DNA of 64,000 nt from assembly GCA_015680905.1 (NCBI GenBank), contig CM027385.1, positions 21,396,501 to 21,460,500 on the forward strand, written 5' to 3'. The DNA is from Coptis chinensis (taxonomy: Eukaryota > Streptophyta > Magnoliopsida > Ranunculales > Ranunculaceae). Positions 46,117 through 58,570 of this stretch are shown here, in pieces (positions within the stretch are counted from its first letter, which is position 1; the number at the start of each line of letters is the position of its first letter). The position numbers were made by a program, and so were the translations under genes. The notes beneath the pieces were generated by a model. The model did no database searches. It was given only the letters and a program-made list of their open reading frames with translations, and was not told the DNA's origin.

Positions 46117-47743
46117 ATGGCTGAACTCTCTGACTTTTACAAAGTCTTGAACGATAGCCCAAAATCTTGCATTGTTCTTGCAGACCCAGTGGGGGATTTT
46201 CGAATCCCCCCGAATATATTTAATTTGTTACCAGTTTTTCATGGGCTAAACCATGAAAAACCTTATCAGCATATACGTAGGATTGAACAAGTTCTTACCA
46301 CATTCCATCATCCTACGGTAGGTGCAAAACAAATTAAACTGAGGGTGTTTTCTTTCACCCTAGTCGACAAGGCGACGTCTTGGTTAATTGCCCAAGCGTC
46401 TAATTCTGTGGACTCATGAGCCAAACTTGTTCAATTGTTTATGGAACATTTTTACCCACCACTGAAGACAGATGAAATGTTTTCCAAGATTCATTTTTTC
46501 CGACAGAATCCTCATGAATCCTTTTCAGAGGCTTGAAATCGTTTCACTGACCTTCTTATAATGTCCACATCATAACCTTGTGAAAGACATGTTAGTTCGT
46601 GCCTTTTTCAAGGGACTTTTACACCACCATAAAGAGGTCCTTGATATAATTAATAGAGGTAGTTTCCTCAATAAAGGAGCCTCAGAGGCTTATAGGTTTT
46701 TAGAAGATCAAACAAAGCATAATAACAACTGGGGGGGTAGTGACGATATCCCCCGCTCTGCTAGTTCTTCTTTAACAGTTAAGGCTGCTGATATGTTTGA
46801 GATTAAACCCGATCTTAAGCTTAAAACTTTAATCGAATCTCTCACTGAAAAGGCAGAAGCTATTTCTATTCAACAAAAGTCTATCCCAGTCATGAATGTC
46901 AACTCTAATCCATGTAATTTCTGTTTGAGTCCTGAGCATCCCGACTCCTATTGTCCTCTCGCCTATGAACAACAAACATGACAACTAGATAATGTTTGCT
47001 CCATTAATAGCTATCCTATTCACAACGCCCCTTGGAGACAAAATCCCAACTTCAGTTGGAGAAATAATCAACAAGTTACACCTCCAGGGTATAATAATCA
47101 AAATGTTAGGCTAGCAAACAATTACAACCAAGCTCCACCATGACAAGGACAAGGACAAGGACAAGGACAAAGGAATAATAATAATTATAATGCTAATAGA
47201 GGTATCGTTCCGGTTAATCATAACTACCACAACCCACCTGTTAATAATCAACGTGACATAGTTCTTGTCACACAACCTGTAACAACCACTCCTCCACTAC
47301 CGGATCATTTCGACGCCTTTATGCAACAAACCCAACAAAAGATTTTACAGTCCATCCAACTTTCCTTACAGCAGTTAGCCCAAGAGAAAGTACAACCCAA
47401 AGGTGTGTTTCCAGGTCAAGCGATACCTAATCCTAAAATAACAAATACAGCCTTTGAAGTAAATGGTAATACTAGTAATGAAAATGGAAATGTAGGTGAG
47501 CTAAAGGCTATCACCACTCTCCGTTCTGGCAAAGTGGTTGATAACGCCATAACTATGACTATAGTTACCCCACCAATAGTCCCTACACCGGATATTGTAC
47601 TAGATACCAAAGTAATAACTGAAGATCCTACCCCAGTAGAGGTACCAGTTAAACCACAACCTAAGAAAAAAAAGCCAAGGTTAGACATCCTGTTGATCCA
47701 TACGCTAAATATAGAGAGAAACCATTGTTTCCCCAGAGATTAG
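46117..47743 (+). pseudogene. gag of element C
   Basis: Starts near MAELSDFYKVLND, with DFRIPPNIFNLLPVFHGLNH and LRVFSFTLVDKATSWLIA, and the knuckle CNFCLSPEHPDSYC. The linker carries a (GGACAA)n hexamer run near 47143-47170, then AITTLRSGKVVDN. TGA replaces Trp at 46417-46419 and near 46536, there is one frame change near 46560, a TGA at 46979-46981 and a shift near 47690. Confidence 0.85.
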
Positions 47744-48366
47744 CCATGTTAACCAAGGATATGAATTTTGATGAGATTAGGGAGGTTTTCAAAAATCTAA
47801 CGATAAACCTACCCTTCCTAGAAGCGATTAAAAAGTTACCTCATCATGCTAAGTTTCTTAAAAAGTTGTGCACTACTAGGCGTAAGACAAATATTCCTAA
47901 AGACACATTTTTAACTTAACATTTTCCAACTTTAACCGAACATAATGGAATCGTTAAGTATAAGGACCCTAGTCGTCCTACTGTACAATGCACCTTAGGA
48001 GATTCCCACACGACGACCGTGCTATTAGACTTGGGAGCAAGTGTTAACTTACCCCCTTATTATTTATATAAACAAATAGGTCTACAAGAGATGCAACCTA
48101 CTAAAATGACGTTGCAATTACCGGATCGGTCTATTAAGTGTCCTAAGGGTGTGGTTCAAAATGTGCTTGTTAAGGTTCAGGATTTCTACTATCCTGCTGA
48201 TTTTGTTATCCTCGATACAGAAGTCGCTAACGACTCTGTTCTGATCATCTTAGGGCGTCATTTCTTGGCAACTGCCAACGCACTTATAAATTGTCGCGAT
48301 GGTTCGATGTCCATGTCTGTTGGCCATCTTTCTGTTGAGGTAAATGTTTTTAAAATGATGAAATAG
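47725..48366 (+). pseudogene. Protease region of element C
   Basis: Carries FKNLTINLPFLEAIK, the site LLDLGASVNLPPYYL, LPDRSIKCPKGVV and IILGRHFLATANALINC. A TAA at about 47917-47919 and a TAG at 48364-48366 break it. It is in one frame with the reverse transcriptase downstream. Confidence 0.87.
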
Positions 48367-48657
48367 TTATCAGATTCGTCTGTAGATGGGGAGGTTAGCA
48401 TGATCGAGAGCTTAGCTGAAGACTATTTTAACAACACGTTTCCAGAAAACTAGATGCATAAATTCTTTTCCTTTGGAAGTTCAGTTTTTGCCGATGACTT
48501 CTACTTAGAGGAAGTCAACACCATTTTCGATTATACTCCTATAGTAGACCCTTCTGTTGCTCCATCTACTGAGTTTGAAGACCTGCTACCTAAATAAGTC
48601 TTCACTACTCAAGATAAGGAGTCACCATAAGCCTTTATCGACATTCCCACCACCCTG

Positions 48658-50070
48658 GTGCTTAAACCTCTTCCTTCTGAGTTGAAGTATATTCAACTTG
48701 ATCCTGATTGTAGTCATCCGGTAATTATATCTTCTCTGTTGTCTGTGGATGAAGAAGCATGGTTGATTAGGATAATTAGGGAACATCGTTCAGTAATTGG
48801 TTGGTCCCTAGACGACATTAAGGGGATTGACCCTAATGTTTGCACTCATCGTATCCATTTGGAGGATAATGCAAAGACTTCTCGCGGACCTCAGCGTCGC
48901 TTGAACCATACCATGAAAGAGGTGGTTAGGGAAGAAGTCTTACATTTACTCGATGCGGGTATCATATGCCCAATCTCCGATAGCGAATGGGTAAGTCCCA
49001 TTCATGTAGTTCAAAAGAAATTGGGGGTTACCATGGTACGTAATGTTAAGGGTGGATATGTTTCCACACGAGTCCCGTTAAAATGGAGGACCTGTATTGA
49101 TTATAGACGTTTAAATACCATGACACGAAAAAGTCATTTTCCTTTACCATTTATAGATCAGATGCTTGAACGTCTAGCTGGTCATGCTTATTATTGTTTG
49201 TTAGATGGCTACTCTAGCTATTTTCAAATTATTATCGATATTGATGACCAAGAAAAGACTGCCTTCGCATGTCCTTTTGGAACGTATGCCTATAAATGAA
49301 TGCCTTTTGGCTTTTGTAATGCTCCTGGTACCTTCCAGCGGTGTATGCTTTATATATTTAGTGACATGGTAGAGCACTTCATGAAAGTTTTCATGGATGA
49401 TTTTTCTATCTATGGAGACTCTTTCACTGACTGCCTGTCTAAGGTTTTGACATGGTGTGAAGAGAAGAGTTTGGTTTTAAATTGGGAAAAATGTCATTTC
49501 TTGGTGAAAAAGGGAATAGTGCTTGGTCACATTGTATCTAGTGATGACATCAAAGTAGATAAGGCCAAACTAGATAAGATAGTATCTCTACCTATACCAC
49601 GGACTGTCCATGATATTAGAGCCTTTCTAAGCAATGCAGGGTTTTATAGGCGCTTTATCAAAGATTTTTCAAAAATAGCTAGGCCTTTAACTAATTTGCT
49701 CTTAAAGGATGCCATTTTTTATTTCAATTATAATTGTAAATAGGCTTTTGAAACTTTAAAAGCCGTTTTAACATCTGCACCCATTATACAGCCTCCCAAT
49801 TGGTCTAAACCTTTCGAATTCATGTGCGATGCTAGTTATTATGCCGTTGGTGCTGTGCTAGGTCAGAAACTAGATAATAAGTCTACTGTCATTTATTATG
49901 CTAGTAAAACTTTAAACGATGCTCAAAGGAATTATACAACTACGGAAAAAGAATTTTTAGCTGTCCTATAAGCTTTAGATAAGTTTCGTCCTTATTTGGT
50001 TGGTACTAAGACTTTAGTTTACACGAACCATGCAGCCCTTAGGTACCTTCTCGCAAAGAAGGATGCTAAG
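48658..50070 (+). pseudogene. Reverse transcriptase and partial RNase H of element C
   Basis: SELKYIQLDPDCSHP, IGWSLDDIKGIDP, PFIDQMLERLAGH and the catalytic FMDDFSIYG are present, then RNase H motifs FMCDASYYAVGAVL and TEKEFLAVL. Stops at 49297-49299 (TGA for Arg), 49741-49743 (TAG for Gln) and about 49969 are isolated, without frameshifts. The sequence stops after [11 protein letters not shown], where the LTR of element D has inserted. In D and A the same protein continues with QRL. Confidence 0.92.
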
Positions 50071-51944
50071 TGATAAGCACCCAAAACTGTAATATTAAAC
50101 CCCGAGAGACGTAGCATTTTGGTCGATTATGTGTTTAATAATCATGTAATAATAATATTTTTGTACTTTTGCAGGATTCCGCAATTAAAATAAATATAGT
50201 GATAAAACATGCATCGAAGTACAGGAATACGGGAATAATTGAAGTTTCCCACTCGACCCCCCGTGAAGCCGAAGTTTCCAAAAGAACAGAACCAGTGCGG
50301 AACGGGTCCACATATAAAGAAGCAGCAAACTTCCGAAGCTCAAATCGGATAAATCTAGATACCGACGTTGGCTAGTGAAGCTGCCAAGTACCGGAATACA
50401 GGAATATTTGGAATTCCCACTCAATCCCCATGAAGCCCAACAAAGCCTGACTAGAGCCGAAGTTTCCAAAAGAACAAAACCAAAGGTCGTAATCGGCCCA
50501 TATATAAAGAAGCGTGAAACTTCCGGCTCAAATCGGATAAATCTAGGTGCCGACATTGGCTAGTGAAGCTGCCATAGCAACCCGGCGAACTTAACTCTGC
50601 AAGGACAAAAGTCGTAAAACGCCAAATCGGCTCCGCCCATCGACACACTCTCGGGCCCGTATATGGGATGAGTCAAAGATAGGCAGGTGGCAAATAATGG
50701 TTTCAAATTGATGCCACCTTGCAATGAGAGAAGACACGTACCTGTTCAAGATGGAAATGAAATTGAGCAAAGGGACAAATACAAGGCGCAAGCGGACGAA
50801 ACATTAAATGAGTTTTGTTTCGTAAACAAAACTTGGTTTAAAGGAAGTCACGTGAAAACAAAACTTTGATATTCAAAGTTTTGAATGTCTCAAATGAAGA
50901 AACAACCAAAACCCAATTAAATCATTCTCCAGTCTCCAGCCTATATATATGAGGGGATCACCTTCATTATGACCCCTTCAGCATATCAATGCTTTAGCTA
51001 CGCTTAGTTTTCTTCTTCAGTACTTACATTCCGCCATTTCCATTTTAGCAGCTTAAATACTGTAAGTTATTTTACCCTTAATAACAGTCATTTCTTTTCT
51101 AGTTTAATTTCTGTCCTGCATTTATTTACTTAATGTATACAACAAGTTTTATTATTCCTTCTATGATGATGAGCTAATCCCCCCCCTCAGGGGGAGGGTT
51201 ATGCTGCTCGTGTGAAAATCCGGATTGACTCGTTAATATTCTAGAATCACTACTTAGGAATTAGGCATAGAATTAACATCCGGTCCCAAAATGACTGAGA
51301 CTGTACAAAGTTGGACTGCTGATGCTCCAGGACAGTCTCGCGCGCGACTCTCTGGTGTCAGACAGCTCTCCAATTCGTCCAGCTGATGTGAAATCGAGCC
51401 AGGAGCTTAAATAATATACCAGAGATGAGGTATTATTGAAACTCCTTATGCTAGTGAAATGCGACCTAGAGATGTGGGCATGCACTAGGGATCAATAATC
51501 GACGTCGTCTCCGAAACGAGACGAACTAGAGATGTAGCGATTTGGTAATAAAAACTGTTGAAAAATGATTCTTGCATGAGCATGATTAACTCTCTCCCTA
51601 TTTCTCTAATTTTGTTTACCTACATTTAATCGCCGTAGTAATTTACATTACCGTTAATTTAATTAAAACCAACTAAAAAGAAACCTAAAAATCCTACTCA
51701 CTAAAAGTTGTAATTCCAGTTGTGAACCTATCCGAGCCCTAAGGTTTGGACGATCCCTTACTCGACCTATCCTACCAAACCCACGTGAGTAAGGTAACTT
51801 GACTAAAACGTACGACTATACGGACGTTGGACTTTGGACTTTGGACTTGGGCTCTTGGACTTCGGACTTTGGACTGTGGACCTCGGACTTAAGAAAATAA
51901 GTAACTGAAAACCAAATAAACGTGTGTAAAATTGTGTTTTATCA
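50071..51944 (+). repeat. 5' LTR of element D
   Basis: Starts TGATAAGCACCCAAAACTG and ends GTTTTATCA. A TATATATA box at about 50942 is its likely promoter. It shares the start word with the LTRs of A and C but is otherwise distinct. Confidence 0.9.
50218..50574 (+). repeat. Direct duplication inside the LTR of D
   Basis: 50218-50386 and 50387-50574 are direct copies, both containing CCGAAGTTTCCAAAAGAACA, ATATAAAGAAGC and AATCGGATAAATCTAG and ending GTGAAGCTGCCA. Confidence 0.88.
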
Positions 51945-51946
51945 AA

Positions 51947-51958
51947 TGGCGCCGCTGC
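51947..51958 (+). promoter_or_regulatory. Primer-binding site of element D
   Basis: TGGCGCCGCTGC two bases after the LTR, tRNA-Asp type, identical to that of element C. Confidence 0.88.
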
Positions 51959-53132
51959 ACGCCGAAGGACTCTGGACTTAACGTAATAACTGGAATACAT
52001 CCATAAAAACCCCCTCCCTTACCTCCTCATCTTTTTAATTTTCATTTCTGTTACAATACTAACTCTTTTCCGTAACTTTTTCTACTAACAAATATCTGTG
52101 AACCAAGTTGTTTATTTTCATTAGCACAGTCTAAGTACTCCGTAGGAATTTGAAGTACTGAACAGACAAAAGAGTCTCGGACGAGACTGAATTAGTAGCA
52201 CGCGAGACTAACCTGGAGTATCAACACTCCGGTTTTCAGGTACAGGCCACTTTCCTTTTCAGTACTCTTTTGGGCTCTTTGGTCCTGTTTTACTAGTAAG
52301 CATAAGCTCGGGAGTAGTCGATCGCTATACGAGGAATCGCGGGACGCCAGGTTTCAAACTCTTAAACTCCTCAAACTTTGTCGAGGATATTATTTGCTAT
52401 AACCTGTTTTACCTCGTATATTTGTATGTTGGCATGAGAACTCTGTGCATGTAAATGTGGTTCGTCATCACATATTCACATAACACAATTAATATGATTC
52501 GAATATATTTTGATATATGCGTAGCGTCAAACCACCTGCTTAGAATATTTTTGTATGTGTATGTTACATCAATTCACGTACGCGGTATTCAATTGCATGA
52601 GTTCGTTCTCGACATTCCCCTAGCTCACGTATAACTTACACATAGTTGCACGTATAGGTAATATAGATTTGCATGGGTAGACTTTCTGCGTAAACTAGTA
52701 TATGTTAGTTAGTTTCTATTTTGGCATCTATCGTTTTTAATTGCATATTTCGTAATCACGTCTCCATAATACACTAATTACGTAAATTAAAATAAAAAAA
52801 TAAAAAAAAAAAATCATAGTAATTAAAAATTTCATCTAAATCATCTTAATAACACCCCGCATAATACACCATAATAAATCATCATCCTATTCCATCAGTG
52901 CCTAGGAAACTTGGAAAAAAATTGAGGTTGCCTAATTAAGGAACGTGCTAGCACGAACAACCTCCCTCAATTCTCTCAGGTGACACGCCACTGAATATTC
53001 ACACGCTATCCTAGCTTCCCCGCCGAAAGTTAGCAATTTCGGAAGACGTGCTTCAACTCCTCCTTCCTAACTTCTAAAACCTCCGGTCATTATTCGTTCC
53101 TTTATGAGCACTAAATTAAAATTTATATTTGT
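51959..53132 (+). other. Leader of element D
   Basis: Non-coding. It includes a near-palindrome AGTCTCGGACGAGACT at 52173-52188 of the same type as two before env1, an AT-rich stretch near 52400-52810 and an A run near 52790-52812. Confidence 0.6.
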
Positions 53133-54748
53133 ATGAGACTACTGTCCGTAAACATAAGGAATTAGAACTTATCATCATCGTCGAAAAAAACAAGAAACAA
53201 CTGTTTATGTTATCTCCTAGGCATAGTCCCTCCTCCTCCGTAAATCAACCTCGTCAAACATCTCCGCTTCCATTATCTCCTTTAATTATGGTGAAGAAAA
53301 TCTCACAGTCGAGAAACCCCTTTCGGATTTCTATACTGCCTTACAGGAAGGACCCGCTTCCTGCATTAAACTCGATGCGATTGTAGGTGATTTTCGTATT
53401 CCGCCAAACATTTTCGGTTTGTTACCTGTTTACCATGGGTTAGACCATGAAAAACCGTACAATCATCTTCGTCGGATGCAACAAGTAGTCACCACTTTCC
53501 GCCATCCGACCGTTACCAACGAACAAGTCTTGCTTAGGTTGTTTCCCTTCACCTTAGCTGATAAAGCTTCAGTTTGGCTTGCCGGACAAGCGCCGTAATC
53601 CATTGACACATGGGCCAAACTTGTTCAAGCATTCATGATAAAGTTTTATACTCAGAAGAAAACTACAGAAATGCTTCAAAAGATTCAATTCTTTCGCCAA
53701 AGACCCCTGTGAATCCTTTTGTAAGCGTGGAGCGATTTATCGATCTACTTCTCGAATGTCCCCATCATCAACTCGACGACATCGGCTGTATTAGTCCGTT
53801 TCGTTCTTTAATGGTCTCTCGACCATCAAAAGGAAACATTAGATATCATGAACGGCGGTTGTTTCATGGACAAGGGCGCCATCTTGAAGCATACACTTTT
53901 TGAGAAATAGGCCACACGAAGCACCCATTGGGGAAACACTGATTCTTCTAGATCTTCTAAAGACACTCCTACCAAAGTTACATCTATGTTCGAGGTCAAA
54001 CCCGATCCGGAATTAAAAACTCTAATTGAGTCCCTAAACAAAAAGGTCGATGCTCTTTCGGTACAAGTAAATGAACAAAAACCCAAACAGGTCATGGGCT
54101 GCCAACGCTTCCCCATGCCCTCTTTGCTTAAGTCCTGAGCACGCCGATTCTTATTGTCCTTTGGTATACGAGTGTCCTCCCCAACCTTCTGAAGAGGCTT
54201 GTGCTTTCAACATCCCTAATGCACCTTGGCGACAACATCCGAATTTAGCTTGGGCACCCCCTGTCCAACAACAAGCTCCTTCAGGTGGCAACAACGTTCC
54301 TGTACGACCACCCGCGAACTACAATTCCTATCATCAAGGAAATCCTCCACAATTTCAGCAAGGGCAAAGTAATTTTCCCAACAACGCAAATATGGGGTAC
54401 CAAAACAACCGCAACCTTGTTCCCGCTAATCAAGGATATGGCTACCAAAATCAGCCCGTGAATAATAACCGTGAACTAGTTCCTGCTACCCCTTTAGTCC
54501 AATCCACAGCCGATAAAACGGCTGAAACCTTCCTGACATACATGAATCAACAGAATCAAATCCTAGCTTCTATCCAACAGTCTCTTCAGCTGTTAGCTCA
54601 GGATAAAAGTCAAAAGGGCGTGTTCCCTGGGCAAGCAGTTCCAAACCCTAAGCCTGCAAACACTGCCTTTGAACTCAACAATGCACCAGGATCTAGTAAT
54701 CCAAGCCAGGGTGAGGTAAATGCCATTACCACTCTTCGTTCTGGCTGA
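53133..54748 (+). pseudogene. gag of element D
   Basis: Starts ATGAGACT at 53133, matching MRL of element A, but changes frame at once. Recognisable parts are DFRIPPNIFGLLPVYHGLDH, LLRLFPFTLADKASVWLAG, the knuckle CPLCLSPEHADSYC and the Asn/Gln-rich tail, ending in AITTLRSG. A TAA at about 53597 replaces a Gln codon; several frameshifts lie between 53700 and 54110, and a TGA replaces Lys at the LRSGK word. Confidence 0.85.
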
Positions 54749-55560
54749 ACCATCGACAATAATATACGTATGCCAAACAAGGAATCGACGGAAGTCACGA
54801 CTGACGTCCTTCCAACTCCTACCTCGCAACCTATAACGGACGAAGTTGTACCTTCAAAATCTACACCTACGTCCCTAGGGAAAGACGCCACTGATCCTTA
54901 TACGCGATTCCGTCCAAAAGCTCCGTTCCCTGCCCGTTTGGTAAAGAACAAACATGACGAACATTTTGATGAGATCCGTGAAACCTTCAAAAATTTGACC
55001 ATAAACTTACCTTTCCTAGATGCACTAAAGCATTTACCCAAGCATGCCAAGTTTTTGAAGAACATGTGCACCACCAAACGACGTACGAATGTACCTCAAC
55101 AAGCGTTCCTCACTGAGCAGTTTCCTTCAATTACCACTACCAATGATGTGGTAAAGTACAAGGACCCCAGTGTCGAATTAACCGTACCATGCACATTGGG
55201 CGACAAGTATACCGCTATCGCGACTTTTAGACCTAGGTGCCGTGTTAACCTACTTCCCTACTACTTATTTAAGCGGTTAGGGTCTTCATGAATTGAAACC
55301 TACCAATATGACTCTGCAAACTCGCGGATCGCTCCATCAAGTACCCAAAAGGCATAGTAGAGAACGCGTTATAGTAAAGGTCCAAGATTTTTACTACCTA
55401 GTTGATTTTGTCATTCTAGATACTCGGTAGCCTATGACTCCATCCCTATCATCTTGGGACGCCCTTTCCTTCCAACCGCCAACGCCTCTCATAAATTGTC
55501 GGACGGTTCCATGACATTGTCTTTTTCGGGAACCTTTCTCATTTAACTCAACGTGTTCAA
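54749..55560 (+). pseudogene. Protease region of element D
   Basis: FKNLTINLPFLDALK and VPCTLGDKYTAIA are intact, but the DLGASVN active site is destroyed by a small frame change near 55230. The following KYPKGIVEN and ILGRPFLPTAN parts are readable only in shifting frames. Confidence 0.82.
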
Positions 55561-55829
55561 ATTAATAAAACAGCAGTTTCCCGATCCTATAATGGAGGGC
55601 TTAGATTAGCTTGGTTGATAGTCCGGAACATGATTATTTCACAAACTCTTTTCCCCGCATCGAGATACACCAATTTCTTTCTTTTGATAATCCGGAGTTT
55701 GACGATGACTTCGCATTAAAGGGATGTCCATGCATTATTAGAGTCGGGCACCACTATTTGACCCTAATGCTTCAAAGGTAAACTAATTCGCTCTTTTCCA
55801 TTGAAGAGATGATCCCTCACGAATCCTTG

Positions 55830-57027
55830 ATCCCCAATCCTCCAACTCCGGATTTAAAACCTTTACCCCCTGATTTGAAGTACGTGCATCTCGATCCCGA
55901 TGGTAGTCACCCTATAATAATTTCTGCTCACTTGACTACGCATTTGGGAGGCACGCTTTGATTCATGTCATTCGTGAACACCGCCCGCTATCGGATGGTC
56001 CTTAGATGATATCAAGGGAATCGACCCTAGCATATGCACGCATCGTATACATCTTGATGACGGCACAAAGACATCGCAAGAACCACAATGCCGCCTTAAT
56101 CCCGCCATGAAGGAAGTAGTGAGAGAGGAAGTTCTACGTTTACTTTCGATCGCGGATATCATATACCCTATCTCGGGATAAAAGATCGGTTAGTCCTGTC
56201 CACGTTGTTCCCAAAAAGTCCGGCATTCAAGTTGTGCAAAATGAAAATGGTGAGTGCATCTCCACTCGCATTCCTTTGAAATGGAGAATTTGCATTGACT
56301 ATCGCAAACTTAATGCCAAAACCCGTAAAGATCACTTCCCTCTCCCATTCATTGACCAGATGCTAGAACGTTTAGCCGATCATGCTTACTACTGTTTTCT
56401 TGATGGCTATTCCGGATACTTCCAAATTGTCATCGATCTTGCCGATCAAGAAAAGACAACTTTCACGTGTCCCTTTGGAACCTTTGCATATAGACGAATG
56501 CCTTTTGGTCTTTGTAATGCCCAAGGCACTTTCCAACGCTGCATGCTTCACATTTTTAGTAATATGGTGGAACGTTATATGGAAGTCTTCATGGACGACT
56601 TTTCCATTTACGGAAATTCCTTTGACGACTGTTTATCCAACCTTTCTAAAGTATTAACGCATTACGAAGAGAAAAATCTGGTACTCAATTGGGAGAAGTG
56701 TCATTTCATGGTTACCAAAGGACTTGTTCTAGGTCATATTGTTTCAAAAGACGGGATAGAGGTTGATAAAGCTAAAATTGTTAAAATTTCTTCGCTACCC
56801 TTCCCACGTACAGTTCGGGATATCCGTGCCTTTTTAGGCCACGCTGGGTTTTACAGGAGATTCATTCATGATTTTTCTAAAGTTGCTCAACCCTTAACCA
56901 ATCTCCTGCTTAAGGATGCAGTATTCGACTTCAATTTCAATTGCAAACAAGCTTTTGATACTCTAAAACCGCCTCACTACTCGCTCCTATTATTCAACCC
57001 CCTGATTGGTCTCAACCATTCGAACTG
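55830..57027 (+). pseudogene. Reverse transcriptase of element D
   Basis: The linker LKYVHLDPDGSHP is readable but broken by indels up to 56230. From 56234 a clean frame covers WRICIDYRKLN, PFIDQMLERLADH, FLDGYSGYFQI, MPFGLCNAQGTFQRCM, catalytic FMDDFSIYG and VLGHIVSKDGIEVDK. It ends with a shift near 56970 just before RNase H. Confidence 0.9.
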
Positions 57028-58473
57028 ATGTGTGACGCTAGCGACTTTGCTATTGGTGCCGTGCTAGTCCAACGACGTGATGACAAACCCGTTGTCATTT
57101 ACTACGCTAGTAAAACTCTTAGCGACGCTCAACGTAATTATACCACAACTGAGAAAGAGTTCCTAGCTGTTGTCTATGCTTTGGATAAGTTTCGCTCCTA
57201 CCTAGTTGGAACATCGACCATCGTATATACTGACCATGCCACAATTCGGTACTTACTCGTGAAAAAGGACGCAAAACAACGATTGTTCTGCTGGATCCTT
57301 CTCCTACAAGAATTCACCCTGGAAATCAAAGACAAGAAAGGAACCGAAAATGTCGTAGCCGACCATTTATCAAGGCTGGTTGGTGACATCGATAGTGATT
57401 CTGAAGCTATCAGTGATTCCTTCCCAGACGAATACTTGTACTCTATTTTCTCATCTCCATGGTACGCGGATATCATTAACTACCTAGTTACTGAGGAAGT
57501 CCCCTCCTTTTGGTCACGTCCTGATCACAAAAAGTTCTTATCCACTGTAAAATATTATTTATGGGATGAACCCTACCTCTTTAAGTATTGTTCCGACCAA
57601 CTCATTCGTCGCTGCATTCCCGACTGGGAACACACCGACGATTATCCTTTGCCATGAACAATCTTGGGAGGTCATTTCAGTGGAAAGAAAACTGCGGGCA
57701 AGGTGTTACAATGTGGTTTTACTGGCTACCCTTTTTTCGCGATGCACACGAACATTGCGTAGCTTGCATTCGTTGTCAACACCTAGGTCGAACTACCAAA
57801 CGAAATATGATGCCCCTAAATCCTATCTTAATTGCGGAAATTTTTTATGTTTGGGGCATTGATTTTATGGGACCCTTCCCTATTTCTCAAGGTTTTCTAT
57901 ACATTTTAGTCGCTGTAGACTATGTGTCCAAATGGATTGAGGCACTCGCATGTCGCTCAAATGACCATAAGACTGTCGTGAGATTTGTAAAAGAAAACAT
58001 TTTCTCTCGTTTTGGTGTCCCCAAAGCTATCATCAGTGATGGGGGTACACATTTTTGTAACAAAATTTTTAGGTTTTTAATGAAGAAATATGGAGTTACT
58101 CACAAGATTGCTACTCCATACCACCCACAAACAAATGGCCAAGTGGAAGTCTCTAACAGAGAGATAAAGTCTATTCTGGAGTACAACTCCAGATTACACA
58201 TCTTTCCTGGTAAATTGAAAACACGATGGTCTGGTCCTTTCATTGTGTCAGCTGTGAAACATTATGGGGCAATCTCTTTGCTTAATCCAAAAATAACAAT
58301 GTGAATTTCAAGTCAATGGACAACGCCTAAAACATTACCACAATTACGCCACCGATGTTGAACGGACTCTTCTTCGAATCCAAAGATATACCGCACTAGA
58401 TGCTTCATTTGCGCGACTCAATCTTGTTTCTATAGGGTACGCCATTTTGGTAGCCGGGCCATCTTCTATCTTA
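57028..58473 (+). pseudogene. RNase H and integrase of element D
   Basis: RNase [50 protein letters not shown]. After a shift near 57640 come the zinc region and the core with [16 protein letters not shown] and GQVEVSN, so all three acidic residues are present. At 58181/58182 the frame jumps in phase from SILE to YNSR, lacking 116 codons found in element A. A shift near 58300 separates the last pol part (FQVNGQRLKHYH) up to the stop near 58473. Confidence 0.88.
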
Positions 58474-58570
58474 TGATCTCCAAAGTTCTTTGAAGTGTGT
58501 GGTTGCAAGCGCCGGAACCTTAGTCCACGAAAACTCTTTTACAGAACGGAGTATAAATGTATTATCTTGA

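Larger units (their letters stand above)
43811..50070 (+). mobile_element. Element C: 5' portion of an Athila-lineage element
   Basis: 5' LTR, tRNA-Asp-type primer site, repeat-bearing leader, gag, protease, reverse transcriptase and the first part of RNase H, ending abruptly at 50070 where the LTR of element D starts. The rest, with the 3' LTR, should lie beyond the window after element D. The pol frame from 47725 to 50070 needs no frameshift but holds several stop codons. Confidence 0.9.
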
